DNA from: Halanaerobium saccharolyticum
Lineage (GTDB): Bacteria; Bacillota; Halanaerobiia; Halanaerobiales; Halanaerobiaceae
NCBI RefSeq assembly: GCF_003053565.1
Contig: NZ_QAXS01000032.1
Location: 1-36,050, forward strand
Length of the DNA: 36,050 bases
Direction: 5' to 3'
The translations under genes were made by a program, and so were the position numbers. This document shows positions 1 to 7,624 of the stretch, piece by piece. The notes beneath the pieces were generated by a model. That model was not told the DNA's origin. It was given only the letters and a program-made list of their open reading frames with translations, and made no database searches. How positions within the stretch are numbered: the stretch's first letter is position 1; each line of letters starts with the position of its first letter.

Positions 1-252
1 AAAGGATAAGGTAGTGACTGAATATTCTGTAGATAGTATATGTTCTCAATAACTTAAATTTGACAATGCTTAAATATTTTTATGCAATGCTAGTGCTAAT
101 AATTATTTATATTTTACTTACTTGCCAAATTAAACTAAAAAAATAAAGTGTATAAAAGGGTTCTAAATACTTATGCGGAATTATTTATATAGCTTTATAG
201 TTAACTAAATATATTTTAAATAATTCAAATTCAACCATAAGGGTGAAATATA
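1..252. other. AT-rich intergenic region at the window edge
   Basis: No complete gene is visible. Bases 2-52 are open in one plus-strand frame, ending in CSICSQ-like residues (SVDSICSQ) and a TAA stop, so they could be the 3' end of a gene cut by the window edge, but 16 codons cannot be assigned. A TTGACA hexamer lies at 60-65 without a convincing -10 box at the right distance. The rest is AT-rich and unremarkable. Confidence 0.3.
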
Positions 253-660
253 ATGAACTTAGAAGAAGAGATAAAAAATTTAAATGAAGAACTGAATAAT
301 AATGTTGTAGGTGGTCATTTTATTGATCCAGGAATGCAGCCTATAATTAAACAATTTATTAAAAAAGGCATAAAAACTTATAGTTCTTGTGAAGGACATT
401 TTGAAAATGATATTCCACAAATCTTACTTTCTTTTGAATACAACAAATACCTAATAAAAAAATTTATGAGGCTAAAAGAATTTGATATTAGAATAGATCA
501 AACAAGTTTTATCAAAAAACATTTATCAATTAATTATAAAAGGTGTACAATATATAGATTATTTTATAACTCTACAGAAAAGGAATTTTATGAAATAAAA
601 GAGAGAATACTTAAAAATATATTAAAAATTATTGATAGTTATGAGGGTGAAAATATATGA
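253..660 (+). CDS. Hypothetical protein, first of an overlapping pair
   Basis: A 135-residue soluble protein with no family I recognise. The ATG follows an AAGGGTG ribosome binding site at about 9 bases. The N-terminus is an acidic helix. A compact SSCEGH segment near residues 44-49 holds the only Cys-His pair close together and is the best candidate for a functional site, possibly metal binding or an active site; this is inference. The C-terminal third is Lys/Glu-rich and predicted helical. It overlaps the next gene by four bases (ATGA), so the two are almost certainly translated together and may act together. There are no membrane segments or signal peptide. Confidence 0.8.
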   Translation: MNLEEEIKNLNEELNNNVVGGHFIDPGMQPIIKQFIKKGIKTYSSCEGHFENDIPQILLSFEYNKYLIKKFMRLKEFDIRIDQTSFIKKHLSINYKRCTIYRLFYNSTEKEFYEIKERILKNILKIIDSYEGENI

Positions 661-1049
661 TTATAGGTGATGAAGGTCTTTTAGGTTTCAGAGGATATTA
701 TAGCTATGAATCAAGTGATTTTAAACCTGAACTTTTAACTGATTCATTAAAAAAAATAATAAAAAAATTGGAATCCAAAAATATTATAGTTCTTGAAGCT
801 TCAGAAGCTTTTTATGAAGATGAATATCCAAGATTATACATAGTTATCAAAGAAGTTGATAAAGTAATAGATAATATTTTAGAAATAGAAGATTTTGATA
901 TTCAAGTATTCAGAAATGAAGAAGATTATTCCAAGGCTGTTATAATCATAGAGAGACACTTTCTTAAAGATGAATATACTGAAAAAGAGTTTGATAAGAA
1001 ACAGGATGAGCTAATTAATAATCTAAATAATTGGATTAAAATAAATTAG
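657..1049 (+). CDS. Hypothetical protein, second of an overlapping pair
   Basis: A 130-residue acidic protein whose ATG overlaps the stop of the upstream gene, which argues for translational coupling. A GAGGGTGA ribosome binding site lies inside the end of the upstream gene. The sequence alternates beta-type stretches (KNIIVLEAS, RLYIVIKEV, KAVIIIERH) with charged helices, like a small alpha/beta domain, but no catalytic motif is visible. No transmembrane segment or cysteine cluster is present. The function is unknown. The paired layout resembles immunity-type or antitoxin-type two-gene units, but nothing in the sequence proves that. Confidence 0.75.
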   Translation: MIIGDEGLLGFRGYYSYESSDFKPELLTDSLKKIIKKLESKNIIVLEASEAFYEDEYPRLYIVIKEVDKVIDNILEIEDFDIQVFRNEEDYSKAVIIIERHFLKDEYTEKEFDKKQDELINNLNNWIKIN

Positions 1050-1338
1050 TACCAGATGAAATCCAGTTAGAAACAAGAATTATAATGCGAATTTTAAAAA
1101 AATATTATTCAAATAGAAGAGAGTTTTTTTATTTACTTTTTTACTCTTTAAAATTATTCGGAAATTAGATGTTTTATGAATTTCTGAGTATTATTTATTA
1201 GTATCTTAGATCATATATTTAATAAAAAAATAATTCTAATATTTTATATTAAAATTGGCAATTTATAACATAATATACAGGATAATATTTTCTTTTGTTG
1301 AACTTAGTCAGTAAAGGAGTTGAGTTTATGGGTAAAAA

Positions 1339-2301
1339 ATGGGTGCAGCATTAATAATCAGTGGATTTTTAATACCATTAATTTTATTGCTGTTTTTTGG
1401 TAATGATTGGGTATCTGTAAAACAGGTAGGAATTATTTACAACATAATGAATGCAGATTTAAGATTTTATGAGTCTGAATATTTAAATAAAATAGAGCAA
1501 GATGGCTATGTAGATATAAAAAAGATGAACTATGAAGGGAAAATTTATATTGATTGGGAGAAAACAAGTGAAGAATACAAAGAAGATAAATACACAATAC
1601 CATTTAGATATGCAGCAGGATCAGGTTTGATTTCTATTATTTTAGGTAGTTTTTTTTATAAAGGAGATGAGATAATGCAAAAATTTGAAAGATTTATTAT
1701 TTATCCAATGCTTTTTATTGCTATATTCTTTAGTTTTGCAGATGATGGTGTGCAGCAGACGACAGCACAACAGGTTTATGATGAGATAATAGCAAAGAGT
1801 ATTAGTATTGTCAATGATGAAGGTGAATTGTTAATAAATTTAAGCAGACATGAAGAAAGTAATGTTAATAAGAATTCTGGACGAATTAAGATTATAGGTT
1901 ATGACGGAGACAAAACTAATATAATACCTGGTCATATTAGTCTAGAACAAAACAAAAATTATTTAAAAGCTCAATCTAATGGGATATATATTAATGAATA
2001 TGATAATAAAAAAGAGGAAACAAATAGAATTAAAATTGGTAATAATATAAACTCAAATTATACTTATTTTTTTGGAATAGGTATTTACAAAAATAATATA
2101 TTTCATAATAATCCATACTATATGGACAATATAGATAATTTAAGTGTTATGTTGAAATCAAATTCAAAAAGTGGCTTATTATCTATAAAAAATGATCATG
2201 GGGATGATTTAATTTATTTGGGTTCTAGCACAAATAGTCATGGTTTAATTAATATTTATGATAAATATGGTGAAGATTACAGAAGTTATACCTATAAATA
2301 G
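1339..2301 (+). CDS. Membrane-anchored protein with a beta-rich C-terminal repeat domain
   Basis: A 320-residue protein with a hydrophobic N-terminal segment (residues 4-20) and two more around 92-106 and 119-132, then a long Asn/Gly/Asp-rich beta region with repeats of the form I-x-x-x-x-x-x-G-x-L/I-I (for example near 155-170 and 285-315), like small beta-strand repeats of extracellular or fibre proteins. The start is uncertain. The good ribosome binding site (AAAGGAG, about 8 bases before ATG 1328) opens a frame that stops after eight codons, whereas this frame opens at ATG 1339, 11 bases further. One extra A in the A6 run at 1334-1339 would join the two. Either the gene is frameshifted at its start, slippage occurs, or translation begins at 1339 with poor spacing. 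The function is unknown. Confidence 0.65.
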   Translation: MGAALIISGFLIPLILLLFFGNDWVSVKQVGIIYNIMNADLRFYESEYLNKIEQDGYVDIKKMNYEGKIYIDWEKTSEEYKEDKYTIPFRYAAGSGLISIILGSFFYKGDEIMQKFERFIIYPMLFIAIFFSFADDGVQQTTAQQVYDEIIAKSISIVNDEGELLINLSRHEESNVNKNSGRIKIIGYDGDKTNIIPGHISLEQNKNYLKAQSNGIYINEYDNKKEETNRIKIGNNINSNYTYFFGIGIYKNNIFHNNPYYMDNIDNLSVMLKSNSKSGLLSIKNDHGDDLIYLGSSTNSHGLINIYDKYGEDYRSYTYK

Positions 2302-2371
2302 GCTGTAGAATTAAAAATTTGTCTGTTTACTTAAAATCTATATTTTATGAAGTTTTTAAAGGAGGTTTCAA

Positions 2372-2986
2372 ATGAATTTTAGTGAAATTAATGACAAAGA
2401 ATTAAAAGAATTATTAAGAGGTTTAAGTTTTGCTATAAAAAAAATAGGGGAAGAATATTTTAAATTGGATTTAGCTAGCGAAGATAATAAAGAACATTAT
2501 AAATATAGAGAGAGAGTTTATTGTTATGAATTTTATCATCAGTTAAGAAATACTTTAGGTTGTGATTACCCTTATGTAATAAATGGAGAAATTGATAAAA
2601 AAGATCATCCTATTATTGCTTCTAATAAGAACCCTGATTTTGTAATACATAACCCTGGAAATATGAAACAAAACTTTGTAATTATGGAAGTTAAAAATTT
2701 AGAAGGCTTTAGTAAATCTAAAAGGAAAAATGATATAGAAAAATTTATAACTTTCTTTGAAGAATGCAACTATCAATACGCAATATATTTAATTTATGGA
2801 GAAAAAGAAAATGAAAATACATTCAAAGAAAACAGGGAAAACTTAGAAGATCAAATAAAAAAGAAGCTAAGTGATAGTGATGAAAATTTAAAATATAAAA
2901 AAGTGATAGTTTTATGGCATAATGATATAATAGGAGAAATAGATTATGATATAATTAGTCTTCCAAAAAAACAAAGAAGATTATAA
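2372..2986 (+). CDS. PD-(D/E)XK nuclease-like protein
   Basis: A 204-residue protein with a PD-(D/E)XK nuclease signature. Visible elements are a helix with RERVYCYEFYHQLR (Glu53), then PDFVIHNPG (Asp89), then a strand with MEVKN (Glu106, Lys108). That is the usual E...D...ExK order of the superfamily, with spacing typical of small restriction-like nucleases. The RVYCYEFYHQLR block followed by an HP and a PD motif occurs in a broadly distributed family of standalone bacterial proteins of unknown role, as I recall it. No methyltransferase or specificity subunit is next to it. It has its own AAAGGAGG ribosome binding site and sits between two membrane-protein genes. Nuclease activity is inferred from motifs; the substrate is unknown. 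Confidence 0.7.
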   Translation: MNFSEINDKELKELLRGLSFAIKKIGEEYFKLDLASEDNKEHYKYRERVYCYEFYHQLRNTLGCDYPYVINGEIDKKDHPIIASNKNPDFVIHNPGNMKQNFVIMEVKNLEGFSKSKRKNDIEKFITFFEECNYQYAIYLIYGEKENENTFKENRENLEDQIKKKLSDSDENLKYKKVIVLWHNDIIGEIDYDIISLPKKQRRL

Positions 2987-3074
2987 TAGCTCGTTAGTAT
3001 TCACTATTTTAAAATTAATAAATTAGTTGATATAATTTCTGTTTAATATTTAAATAATTTTAGGGGGGGAGAAA

Positions 3075-3338
3075 ATGTTTTCTAAATTATATCTTAAAAT
3101 TAAAAATATCAATTTTAGTTCAATATTAATTAATCTATTTTTTTCATTAGGGTTTTTATTAATATTAATTGGTATAATGAGTATGGTAATGATGGGTAGT
3201 GTTAGGGGAAAATATGAAAATATAGTCGTTTATTATATAATTGGTTTATTTTCTGGAGGGATTATTTTAATTACTTTAGGACAAATAATTAATATTCTTG
3301 AAGATATAAAAAATAATTTAAAAAAACTAGATAATTGA
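3075..3338 (+). CDS. Small two-helix membrane protein
   Basis: An 87-residue protein with two clear transmembrane segments (about residues 17-40 and 50-73) separated by a short polar loop, and charged ends. A strong purine-rich ribosome binding site (AGGGGGGGAG) lies five bases before the ATG. Holin-like, toxin-like or accessory membrane roles all fit this architecture and none can be chosen from sequence. It stands alone, with about 90 bases to the nuclease-like gene before it. Confidence 0.7.
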   Translation: MFSKLYLKIKNINFSSILINLFFSLGFLLILIGIMSMVMMGSVRGKYENIVVYYIIGLFSGGIILITLGQIINILEDIKNNLKKLDN

Positions 3339-3409
3339 AATATCTATAAATAATCTTCGCAAAAGAGGCAATTAACGAATTTAAGCTGCAAAAAAACTGG
3401 TTTAAAATC

Positions 3410-3439
3410 AAAAAAACCCACTCCAGGGAAGGGAGTGGG
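3410..3439 (-). terminator. Rho-independent terminator reading leftward, without an obvious gene
   Basis: An 8-bp GC-rich stem (CCCACTCC paired with GGAGTGGG) is followed on the minus strand by a run of Ts (six As at 3411-3416 on the plus strand). Its polarity is minus, but no minus-strand ORF is found upstream (3440-3663). It may end an unannotated small RNA or be left over from a rearrangement. Confidence 0.6.
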
Positions 3440-3663
3440 ATAAAACAAGGAGAAAAGTATCTACTACTTCAATTTATGTAATAGTTGCCCTCTGCAGCAA
3501 CTTTTAAAAAGAGAAAATTTGAATTTTTACTCTGATTAAATATTATCACTGAACAATTAAATCCTCTTTAAAAATACATTAGAAACAAATTAAATAAAGG
3601 ATATTTAAGTTCAAGAGTGAATATTAATAATAGTTCAGAATATTTTGTGAAGGAGTGTTAGCT
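3440..3663. other. Intergenic region possibly encoding a minus-strand small RNA
   Basis: No ORF with a ribosome binding site is seen on either strand. A short hairpin (GTTGC...GCAAC, about 3483-3500) lies just upstream, in minus-strand sense, of the leftward terminator at 3410-3439. Together they could be the body of a small structured RNA. No convincing -35/-10 pair was found for it. Confidence 0.2.
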
Positions 3664-4227
3664 ATGGCTAAAGAGTTTGATTTTGAAGGCAATAAGAAAA
3701 ATATTGAAGTAGTAGCTAAAAAATTAAGAGAAAGAAATGAAGCTGAATATGACGCCATAAAAGAGCTCTACAATCTATTATTAGTTAATGATTGTTCAAT
3801 AACAGAATCTTGTTTGAATGAAGTTGCACTGAAAGAAGGTAGTAACAATCCAGAATTCAACAAATTAAATGAAGAATATAAAAAGCTAAGAAGTACATTT
3901 GATAATCTGTTAGGATCTTCAATGAGCTTTGAGGCCTTATCAGCAGCTGAATATCTCGAAGATTATGCTAAGAGAATAATTTATTCAGAAGATAAAGGAA
4001 AAGTGATTTCTGAAACTGAAAAAGAGCTAAAAGAACGAATAGAATTCAATAATAAAAAACTAGAAAGTGATAGGGAACATTATGAAGAGTTTCCCGAACA
4101 TTACTACAATAATGAGGAAGAAATTGAAGAGAACAAAGATGAGATTTATAAATTAATTGATGGATCACATTATTTATTGAATTTGATAAGTGATTTAAAA
4201 AAAGAGATGGAAAAATCTATTGCATAA
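3664..4227 (+). CDS. Acidic helical hypothetical protein
   Basis: A 187-residue, strongly charged, almost wholly helical protein (many EE/KK heptad-like stretches, few aromatics, no membrane segments). I chose ATG 3664 because AAGGAG lies eight bases upstream; the frame also opens at a GTG at 3655, which would leave no room for that site. It has no recognisable catalytic motif. A good terminator follows directly, so it is a single-gene unit. Coiled-coil interactions are likely; the function is unknown. Confidence 0.75.
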   Translation: MAKEFDFEGNKKNIEVVAKKLRERNEAEYDAIKELYNLLLVNDCSITESCLNEVALKEGSNNPEFNKLNEEYKKLRSTFDNLLGSSMSFEALSAAEYLEDYAKRIIYSEDKGKVISETEKELKERIEFNNKKLESDREHYEEFPEHYYNNEEEIEENKDEIYKLIDGSHYLLNLISDLKKEMEKSIA

Positions 4228-4244
4228 AAATTTATAAAAAAGTA

Positions 4245-4284
4245 AGAGCAGCTATCTTAAACAACTGGATAGGCTGCTCTTTTA
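4245..4284 (+). terminator. Rho-independent terminator
   Basis: AGAGCAGC and GCTGCTCT form an 8-bp stem around a 20-base loop, followed by a T-rich run. It lies 18 bases after the preceding plus-strand gene. Confidence 0.8.
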
Positions 4285-4356
4285 TATTTAAAACTACTTT
4301 TAAATTTTTGATTAATAAACCAGGTTAGTTGAATAGTTTCAAAACATCTTTTAAAC

Positions 4357-5175
4357 TTATTTCTGCTCCAATTTATCTAACAATCCCTGAATCCTCTCAT
4401 TATAATCATCTCTAATTTCCTGCAGCTGCTCCTGGTATTCTTTTTCCTGTTCAAGCAGTGCTCGCTCTTTCTCATTAGTTAGTTTTTCCTTCATATTCTC
4501 CATAGCATTATCTTTATTTTCAAGCTCCTGATTAAGTGATTCAACCTTAGTATTAAGCTGCTTATTTTCTTTTTCTTTTTCTTCCAGTTCAGCTCCTAGT
4601 TCTTTCAGGCGTTCCTTCATTTTTGGTAATTCTTCCAGCTGTTCATCTTTCTTATAAATTTCGGTTTTCAGATCTTGTTTCTGCTGTTGCAGATTATAAA
4701 TCAAATCATCTTTTGTTTCCAAAGAATTCTCTAGCTGATTATTTTCTTTTTTTAAATCATTTAAAACACCTTTTAAATCTGATAATTCTTCCGAGAGAGA
4801 TTCTATTTCTTCTTCAGAGGTGTCTTTTAGCTTCTGATACTGTTCTTTTAATTCTTTATGTGTGTCCTCTAAATCAGCTATTTCTTCGTCTTTTTCCTCC
4901 AGTTGTTCTTTATACTTATTATCCTTCTCCCTTAAAGCAACAGCCATTTTCTCTCCCATACCAGTGAATATATTAGTGATTTCTTTTTTAATTTTGTTGA
5001 GGGAATCTAGATCTCCACTTAATTCAGGAACCTCCTCTTTAACGGAGTTAATATTATAAAGCCCCAGTAAATGTTCGATGAACTCTCCTCGGTTCTCAAA
5101 ATCGCTCATGTCAGCCATCTTATTTATTTTATCTTTGGTATTTTGATCCACTTTAACACTCCATGTTTCGCTCAT
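4357..5175 (-). CDS. Ribbon-helix-helix DNA-binding protein with long coiled coil
   Basis: A 272-residue protein with an N-terminal ribbon-helix-helix-like domain (about residues 4-45: a WSVKVD strand, then two helices with GEFIEHLLGLY) and then about 200 residues of uninterrupted Glu/Lys/Leu coiled coil to the C-terminus. This layout (small DNA-binding head, long coiled-coil tail) resembles KfrA-type and other plasmid or nucleoid-organising proteins; that comparison is by architecture only. AAGGAGG lies eight bases before the ATG. Just upstream are four AGTTTAC repeats on a 10-bp period, the natural candidate operator for this protein. The divergent gene at 5376 shares that intergenic region. 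A role in partition or autoregulated DNA organisation is inference. Confidence 0.75.
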   Translation of the reverse strand: MSETWSVKVDQNTKDKINKMADMSDFENRGEFIEHLLGLYNINSVKEEVPELSGDLDSLNKIKKEITNIFTGMGEKMAVALREKDNKYKEQLEEKDEEIADLEDTHKELKEQYQKLKDTSEEEIESLSEELSDLKGVLNDLKKENNQLENSLETKDDLIYNLQQQKQDLKTEIYKKDEQLEELPKMKERLKELGAELEEKEKENKQLNTKVESLNQELENKDNAMENMKEKLTNEKERALLEQEKEYQEQLQEIRDDYNERIQGLLDKLEQK

Positions 5176-5237
5176 TTCAATACCTCCTTAGATTTTTTAT
5201 TAAATCTTTATTTAAAATATAATTTATAAAAATTAAA

Positions 5238-5294
5238 AGTTTACATAAGTTTACTATAGTTTACTAAGTATATTAAGTTATAATATAAGTTTAC
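5238..5294. promoter_or_regulatory. Helically phased AGTTTAC repeats, likely operator
   Basis: AGTTTAC starts at 5238, 5248 and 5258 (exactly 10 bp apart) and again at 5288, 30 bp after the third. All four copies therefore lie on one face of the DNA. The cluster sits in the divergent region between the ribbon-helix-helix coiled-coil gene (minus) and the gene at 5376 (plus), with a TATAAT at 5279-5284 inside it. Cooperative binding of the adjacent ribbon-helix-helix protein is the simplest reading; a replication iteron set is the alternative. Confidence 0.6.
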
Positions 5295-5375
5295 TAAATA
5301 TTTTGATAATAGTCAAACAAAATTATAAAGAAGGACAATTTGTTTAGACAAAGAATTTATTATTAGGTGATATAA

Positions 5376-5699
5376 ATGAAAAAAGTAATTAGAGGAACTT
5401 CTTTTCAGAGAACTTATGATGGTAATTTTGATATGAGGGTTTATAAGCAATTTAAAAATATTGCTAAAAACAAAAATCATAGTCTAAATATTTATATAAA
5501 CAAAAAAATTGAAGAGCTTCAGGATGATATAAGATTACAAAAATATAATGAAAATGATTTTTATGAAAATAAGAAACTATTTTTAAAGAAGAAAAATCAC
5601 AAGTTTACTAAAAATATGTATTATATACATGGTCTAAATATGCGTGATTATTTGCAGTCGGTAATGGAAGAAGTAATTAGAAATAACGATATTAGCTAA
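5376..5699 (+). CDS. Small basic protein, possibly DNA-binding
   Basis: A 107-residue Lys/Asn-rich basic protein, divergent from the ribbon-helix-helix coiled-coil gene and sharing its repeat-bearing upstream region. An AGGTGA ribosome binding site precedes the ATG. Residues 18-50 (NFDMRVYKQFKNIAKNKNHSL) could form a strand followed by helices as in ribbon-helix-helix proteins, and the segment around 85-103 (GLNMRDYLQSVMEEVI) looks like a second such helix pair. This is a weak assignment. It may be a partner or second regulator of the neighbouring DNA-binding protein. Confidence 0.7.
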   Translation: MKKVIRGTSFQRTYDGNFDMRVYKQFKNIAKNKNHSLNIYINKKIEELQDDIRLQKYNENDFYENKKLFLKKKNHKFTKNMYYIHGLNMRDYLQSVMEEVIRNNDIS

Positions 5700-5849
5700 A
5701 GCAAAAGATGTTTTGTTTTCTCCTGAGATTTTATTATTAATTTTGTAAGAATGAAAGATCTTTCAAGTTAATTTAAGTAGATAAACGAACAAATGTATGA
5801 TAAAATATACTTAAAACTACTTTTATTTGATTTGAAAGGTGGTATTGAA

Positions 5850-6167
5850 ATGAATTTTAAGGACAGGGGAAATAAGAAGTGGACTGCTATGATGCTTATT
5901 GAGCATAGGGATAGATTGAAAGAATTGAAAGCTAGTGAGAAGGAGAGGAAGAAACCTATTTTAGATGATCAGGAGAAAAAAGTGATCAATTATAGACTGC
6001 AGCAGGCATTGCAGAATAATTTATCTGTAGAAATTAAGTATTATGAGGATAAAAGATTTAAGATAACTAATGGAAGAATAGATAAGGTGGATATTAATCA
6101 GAAATATATTCTTATTAATAATTTAAAAATTCCACTTGATAATTTATTGGAAGTAAAATTAGAGTAA
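5850..6167 (+). CDS. YolD-like protein
   Basis: A 105-residue protein of the YolD-like family: N-terminal KDRGNKKWTAMML...EH, then helices ending RLQQALQNN, then a small beta domain (VEIKYYEDKRFKITNGRIDKV...IPLDNLLEV). YolD-like proteins are common on mobile elements and in SOS-linked operons of Bacillota, often next to a UV-damage polymerase; no polymerase is present here. I placed the start at ATG 5850 because AAAGGTGG lies seven bases before it; an upstream in-frame ATG at 5793 has no ribosome binding site. The biochemical function of the family is not well established. Confidence 0.8.
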   Translation: MNFKDRGNKKWTAMMLIEHRDRLKELKASEKERKKPILDDQEKKVINYRLQQALQNNLSVEIKYYEDKRFKITNGRIDKVDINQKYILINNLKIPLDNLLEVKLE

Positions 6168-6213
6168 GAATCTCAAATTGATCACAAAAAAAGACTAATG
6201 GAAGGTGAAAACT

Positions 6214-6426
6214 ATGAAAGAATATGTAGTTACAGCAAAGGTAAAAGGGTCCTCTCCAGGCATAGGTAAGATAACTAAGACATTAATGGCAGAAGGCAAA
6301 GAAGAGGCTCTAAATAAATTCTATGAGCATTATGATAATCCCAAACCTGGTAATTACGGTAGAAATGATATTGAGCTGGTTTCAATCAGGGAGGTAACAA
6401 CTGAAAATAGAGATAGTTTTCATTAA
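6214..6426 (+). CDS. Small hypothetical protein
   Basis: A 70-residue protein of alpha/beta composition: strand (EYVVTAKVKG), helix (KEEALNKFYEHY) and strand (DIELVSIREV). This resembles small phage-type or plasmid-type DUF proteins in which a long helix packs on a sheet. GGAAGG lies about eight bases before ATG 6214; a GTG at 6205 overlaps that site and is unlikely. It is followed by a strong terminator and lies 46 bases after the yolD-like gene, so the two may form one transcript. The function is unknown. Confidence 0.7.
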   Translation: MKEYVVTAKVKGSSPGIGKITKTLMAEGKEEALNKFYEHYDNPKPGNYGRNDIELVSIREVTTENRDSFH

Positions 6427-6434
6427 ATTTATTA

Positions 6435-6487
6435 CCCCAAAAAACTCGAAAGTGATTTCAAGTTCGAGAGTTCTGGGGTGTTTTTTT
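6435..6487 (+). terminator. Rho-independent terminator
   Basis: A long imperfect hairpin with outer CCCC/GGGG and inner ACTCGAA/TTCGAG pairs, followed by seven Ts at 6481-6487. Its polarity is plus. It lies at the convergent boundary with the minus-strand gene ending at 6486. Confidence 0.8.
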
Positions 6488-7091
6488 ATGTCTTATTTTT
6501 TTCAAAGAATTGCTCCATTGCAGTGTGATATATTCTTTTCTTATCTATTTTATTTATTTCAGAAAAGTATTCAAGATCTTTAAGCAGCTCACTTGTGATG
6601 TTAGCACTAATTTGAGTCTTATCTTTTGGTTTTATATCCTGAAAGGACCAGGTTATTTTTTTATCCTCTCTATCAAGATAATCTTTTATAATCATTCGGC
6701 TTAACTCACTCCTGTTTAGACCATATTTTTCTGCATAATCAAAAAATTTTTCTGCCAGCTCATCAACTATCCTCATTGTAAGGTAATCGGCATCTTGAGT
6801 TGGAACCATTTCATTGTATAATTTATGGTTTGGATTCTTGGCTGACATTATAATTAACTCTTTTTCTTTGAGTCTGGCTTCTATTTGAAAATTAAATTTT
6901 TCGATTTCTTCAATTATGAAATCGCTCCAATGATATTTTTCTACTGCAGCTAGAAATTTTTCATTCAAATTGTCTTTTTTTCTAATGTTTCTTTGTTGTT
7001 GATATTTTCTGACTTCAAAATTATTGGTTTGTCCATAATATACTCCCATATCTTTGTAATTTATTATTCTATAAACTGAGTATTTCTGCAT
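6486..7091 (-). CDS. GIY-YIG-like nuclease fused to ribbon-helix-helix domains
   Basis: A 201-residue protein. Residues 1-93 carry a GIY-YIG nuclease pattern: VYR (6-8), VYYGQT (17-22), a conserved-position Arg28, then KEKELI with Glu76/78 and the closing LYN (Asn93). From about 103 onward there are two ribbon-helix-helix-like segments (103-140, with a strand and NRSELSRMIIKDYL; and 160-197). GIY-YIG domains usually have separate DNA-binding modules; a ribbon-helix-helix tail is uncommon and would give sequence-specific DNA binding. It could be a homing-type endonuclease, or a regulator built on an inactive nuclease fold. GGAGG lies seven to eight bases before the ATG. A terminator of the next minus-strand gene lies upstream, so this is probably a single-gene unit. 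Confidence 0.7.
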   Translation of the reverse strand: MQKYSVYRIINYKDMGVYYGQTNNFEVRKYQQQRNIRKKDNLNEKFLAAVEKYHWSDFIIEEIEKFNFQIEARLKEKELIIMSAKNPNHKLYNEMVPTQDADYLTMRIVDELAEKFFDYAEKYGLNRSELSRMIIKDYLDREDKKITWSFQDIKPKDKTQISANITSELLKDLEYFSEINKIDKKRIYHTAMEQFFEKNKT

Positions 7092-7128
7092 TTTTATTTC
7101 CTCCTTTAGTTTTTGAATGCTTAAATTG

Positions 7129-7177
7129 AAAAAGTCCCCAGAATAACTTTTAGTTCTTAGTTTTAGTTAGCCTGGGG
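7129..7177 (-). terminator. Rho-independent terminator
   Basis: CCCCAG and CTGGGG close a hairpin with an AT-rich loop; on the minus strand it runs into GACTTTTTC. It ends the small AbrB-like gene at 7194. Confidence 0.65.
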
Positions 7178-7193
7178 ATGTTAATTATACTGC

Positions 7194-7334
7194 TTATGCT
7201 TTTGTTATTACTATTTTTTCATCTTTTACTTTGAGGTCTAATAAATCTAATTTTTCTATGCTTGCTTTTTTCCTTAACTTGAATGGCAGCATGACTCTTC
7301 CAAGCTGATCTACTTTTCTCTGTTCTGTTTTCAC
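7194..7334 (-). CDS. Small AbrB/SpoVT-like DNA-binding protein
   Basis: A 46-residue protein with the swapped-hairpin AbrB signature: RKVDQLGRVMLPFKLRKKASI followed by two strands (LDLLDLKVKDEKIVITKA). The pattern D-x-LGR-V-x-LP-x-x-LR is diagnostic of the SpoVT-AbrB family. The start is a GTG placed eight bases after AAGGATG. Being so short it is probably a bare DNA-binding domain acting as a dimer, either a transition-state-type regulator or an antitoxin. No toxin gene is adjacent. A second, longer AbrB-like gene lies about 300 bases upstream on the same strand. Confidence 0.75.
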   Translation of the reverse strand: MKTEQRKVDQLGRVMLPFKLRKKASIEKLDLLDLKVKDEKIVITKA

Positions 7335-7484
7335 TATTATCGCATCCTTTCTTTTTTTTACCTAAATTTCGTATTTTTTGAGGAGTTAATGTGTCTAGGA
7401 ATTAATCTATATTCTTATTATACTATAAATTTCTTTTAATTCAAGTATTTTCCAATTATTTTTAAATTATTTTAATTTTTTATA

Positions 7485-7527
7485 AAACACCCCAGTTTTA
7501 CTCCCTTTTGGGTAGAGCAAAACTGGG
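7485..7527 (-). terminator. Second leftward terminator-like hairpin
   Basis: CCCAGTTTT pairs with AAAACTGGG over a short loop containing CCCTTTTGGG. On the minus strand it is followed by GTGTTTTAT. It lies downstream of the terminator at 7564-7612, so it may act as a back-up before the 7334 gene. Confidence 0.45.
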
Positions 7528-7563
7528 ATTAATTATTAAAATATAATTATATATATTTACATA

Positions 7564-7612
7564 GAAAAAACCTCAGTATTCTTGAAAATAAAAAATTCAA
7601 GTTCTACTGAGG
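7564..7612 (-). terminator. Rho-independent terminator
   Basis: CCTCAGTA and TACTGAGG close a long hairpin with an inner TTGAA/TTCAA pair; a T-run follows on the minus strand. It lies 13 bases after the AbrB/zinc-ribbon gene. Confidence 0.8.
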
Positions 7613-7624
7613 TGGGCTTCTGTT

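Noticed and set aside
3410-3500. Riboswitch controlling the 187-residue gene
   Set aside because: The hairpin polarity is minus while the gene is plus, and no known aptamer pattern was recognised.
4623-5059. Two plus-strand ORFs inside the coiled-coil gene
   Set aside because: Shadow frames of a Glu/Lys-rich coding sequence; no ribosome binding sites.
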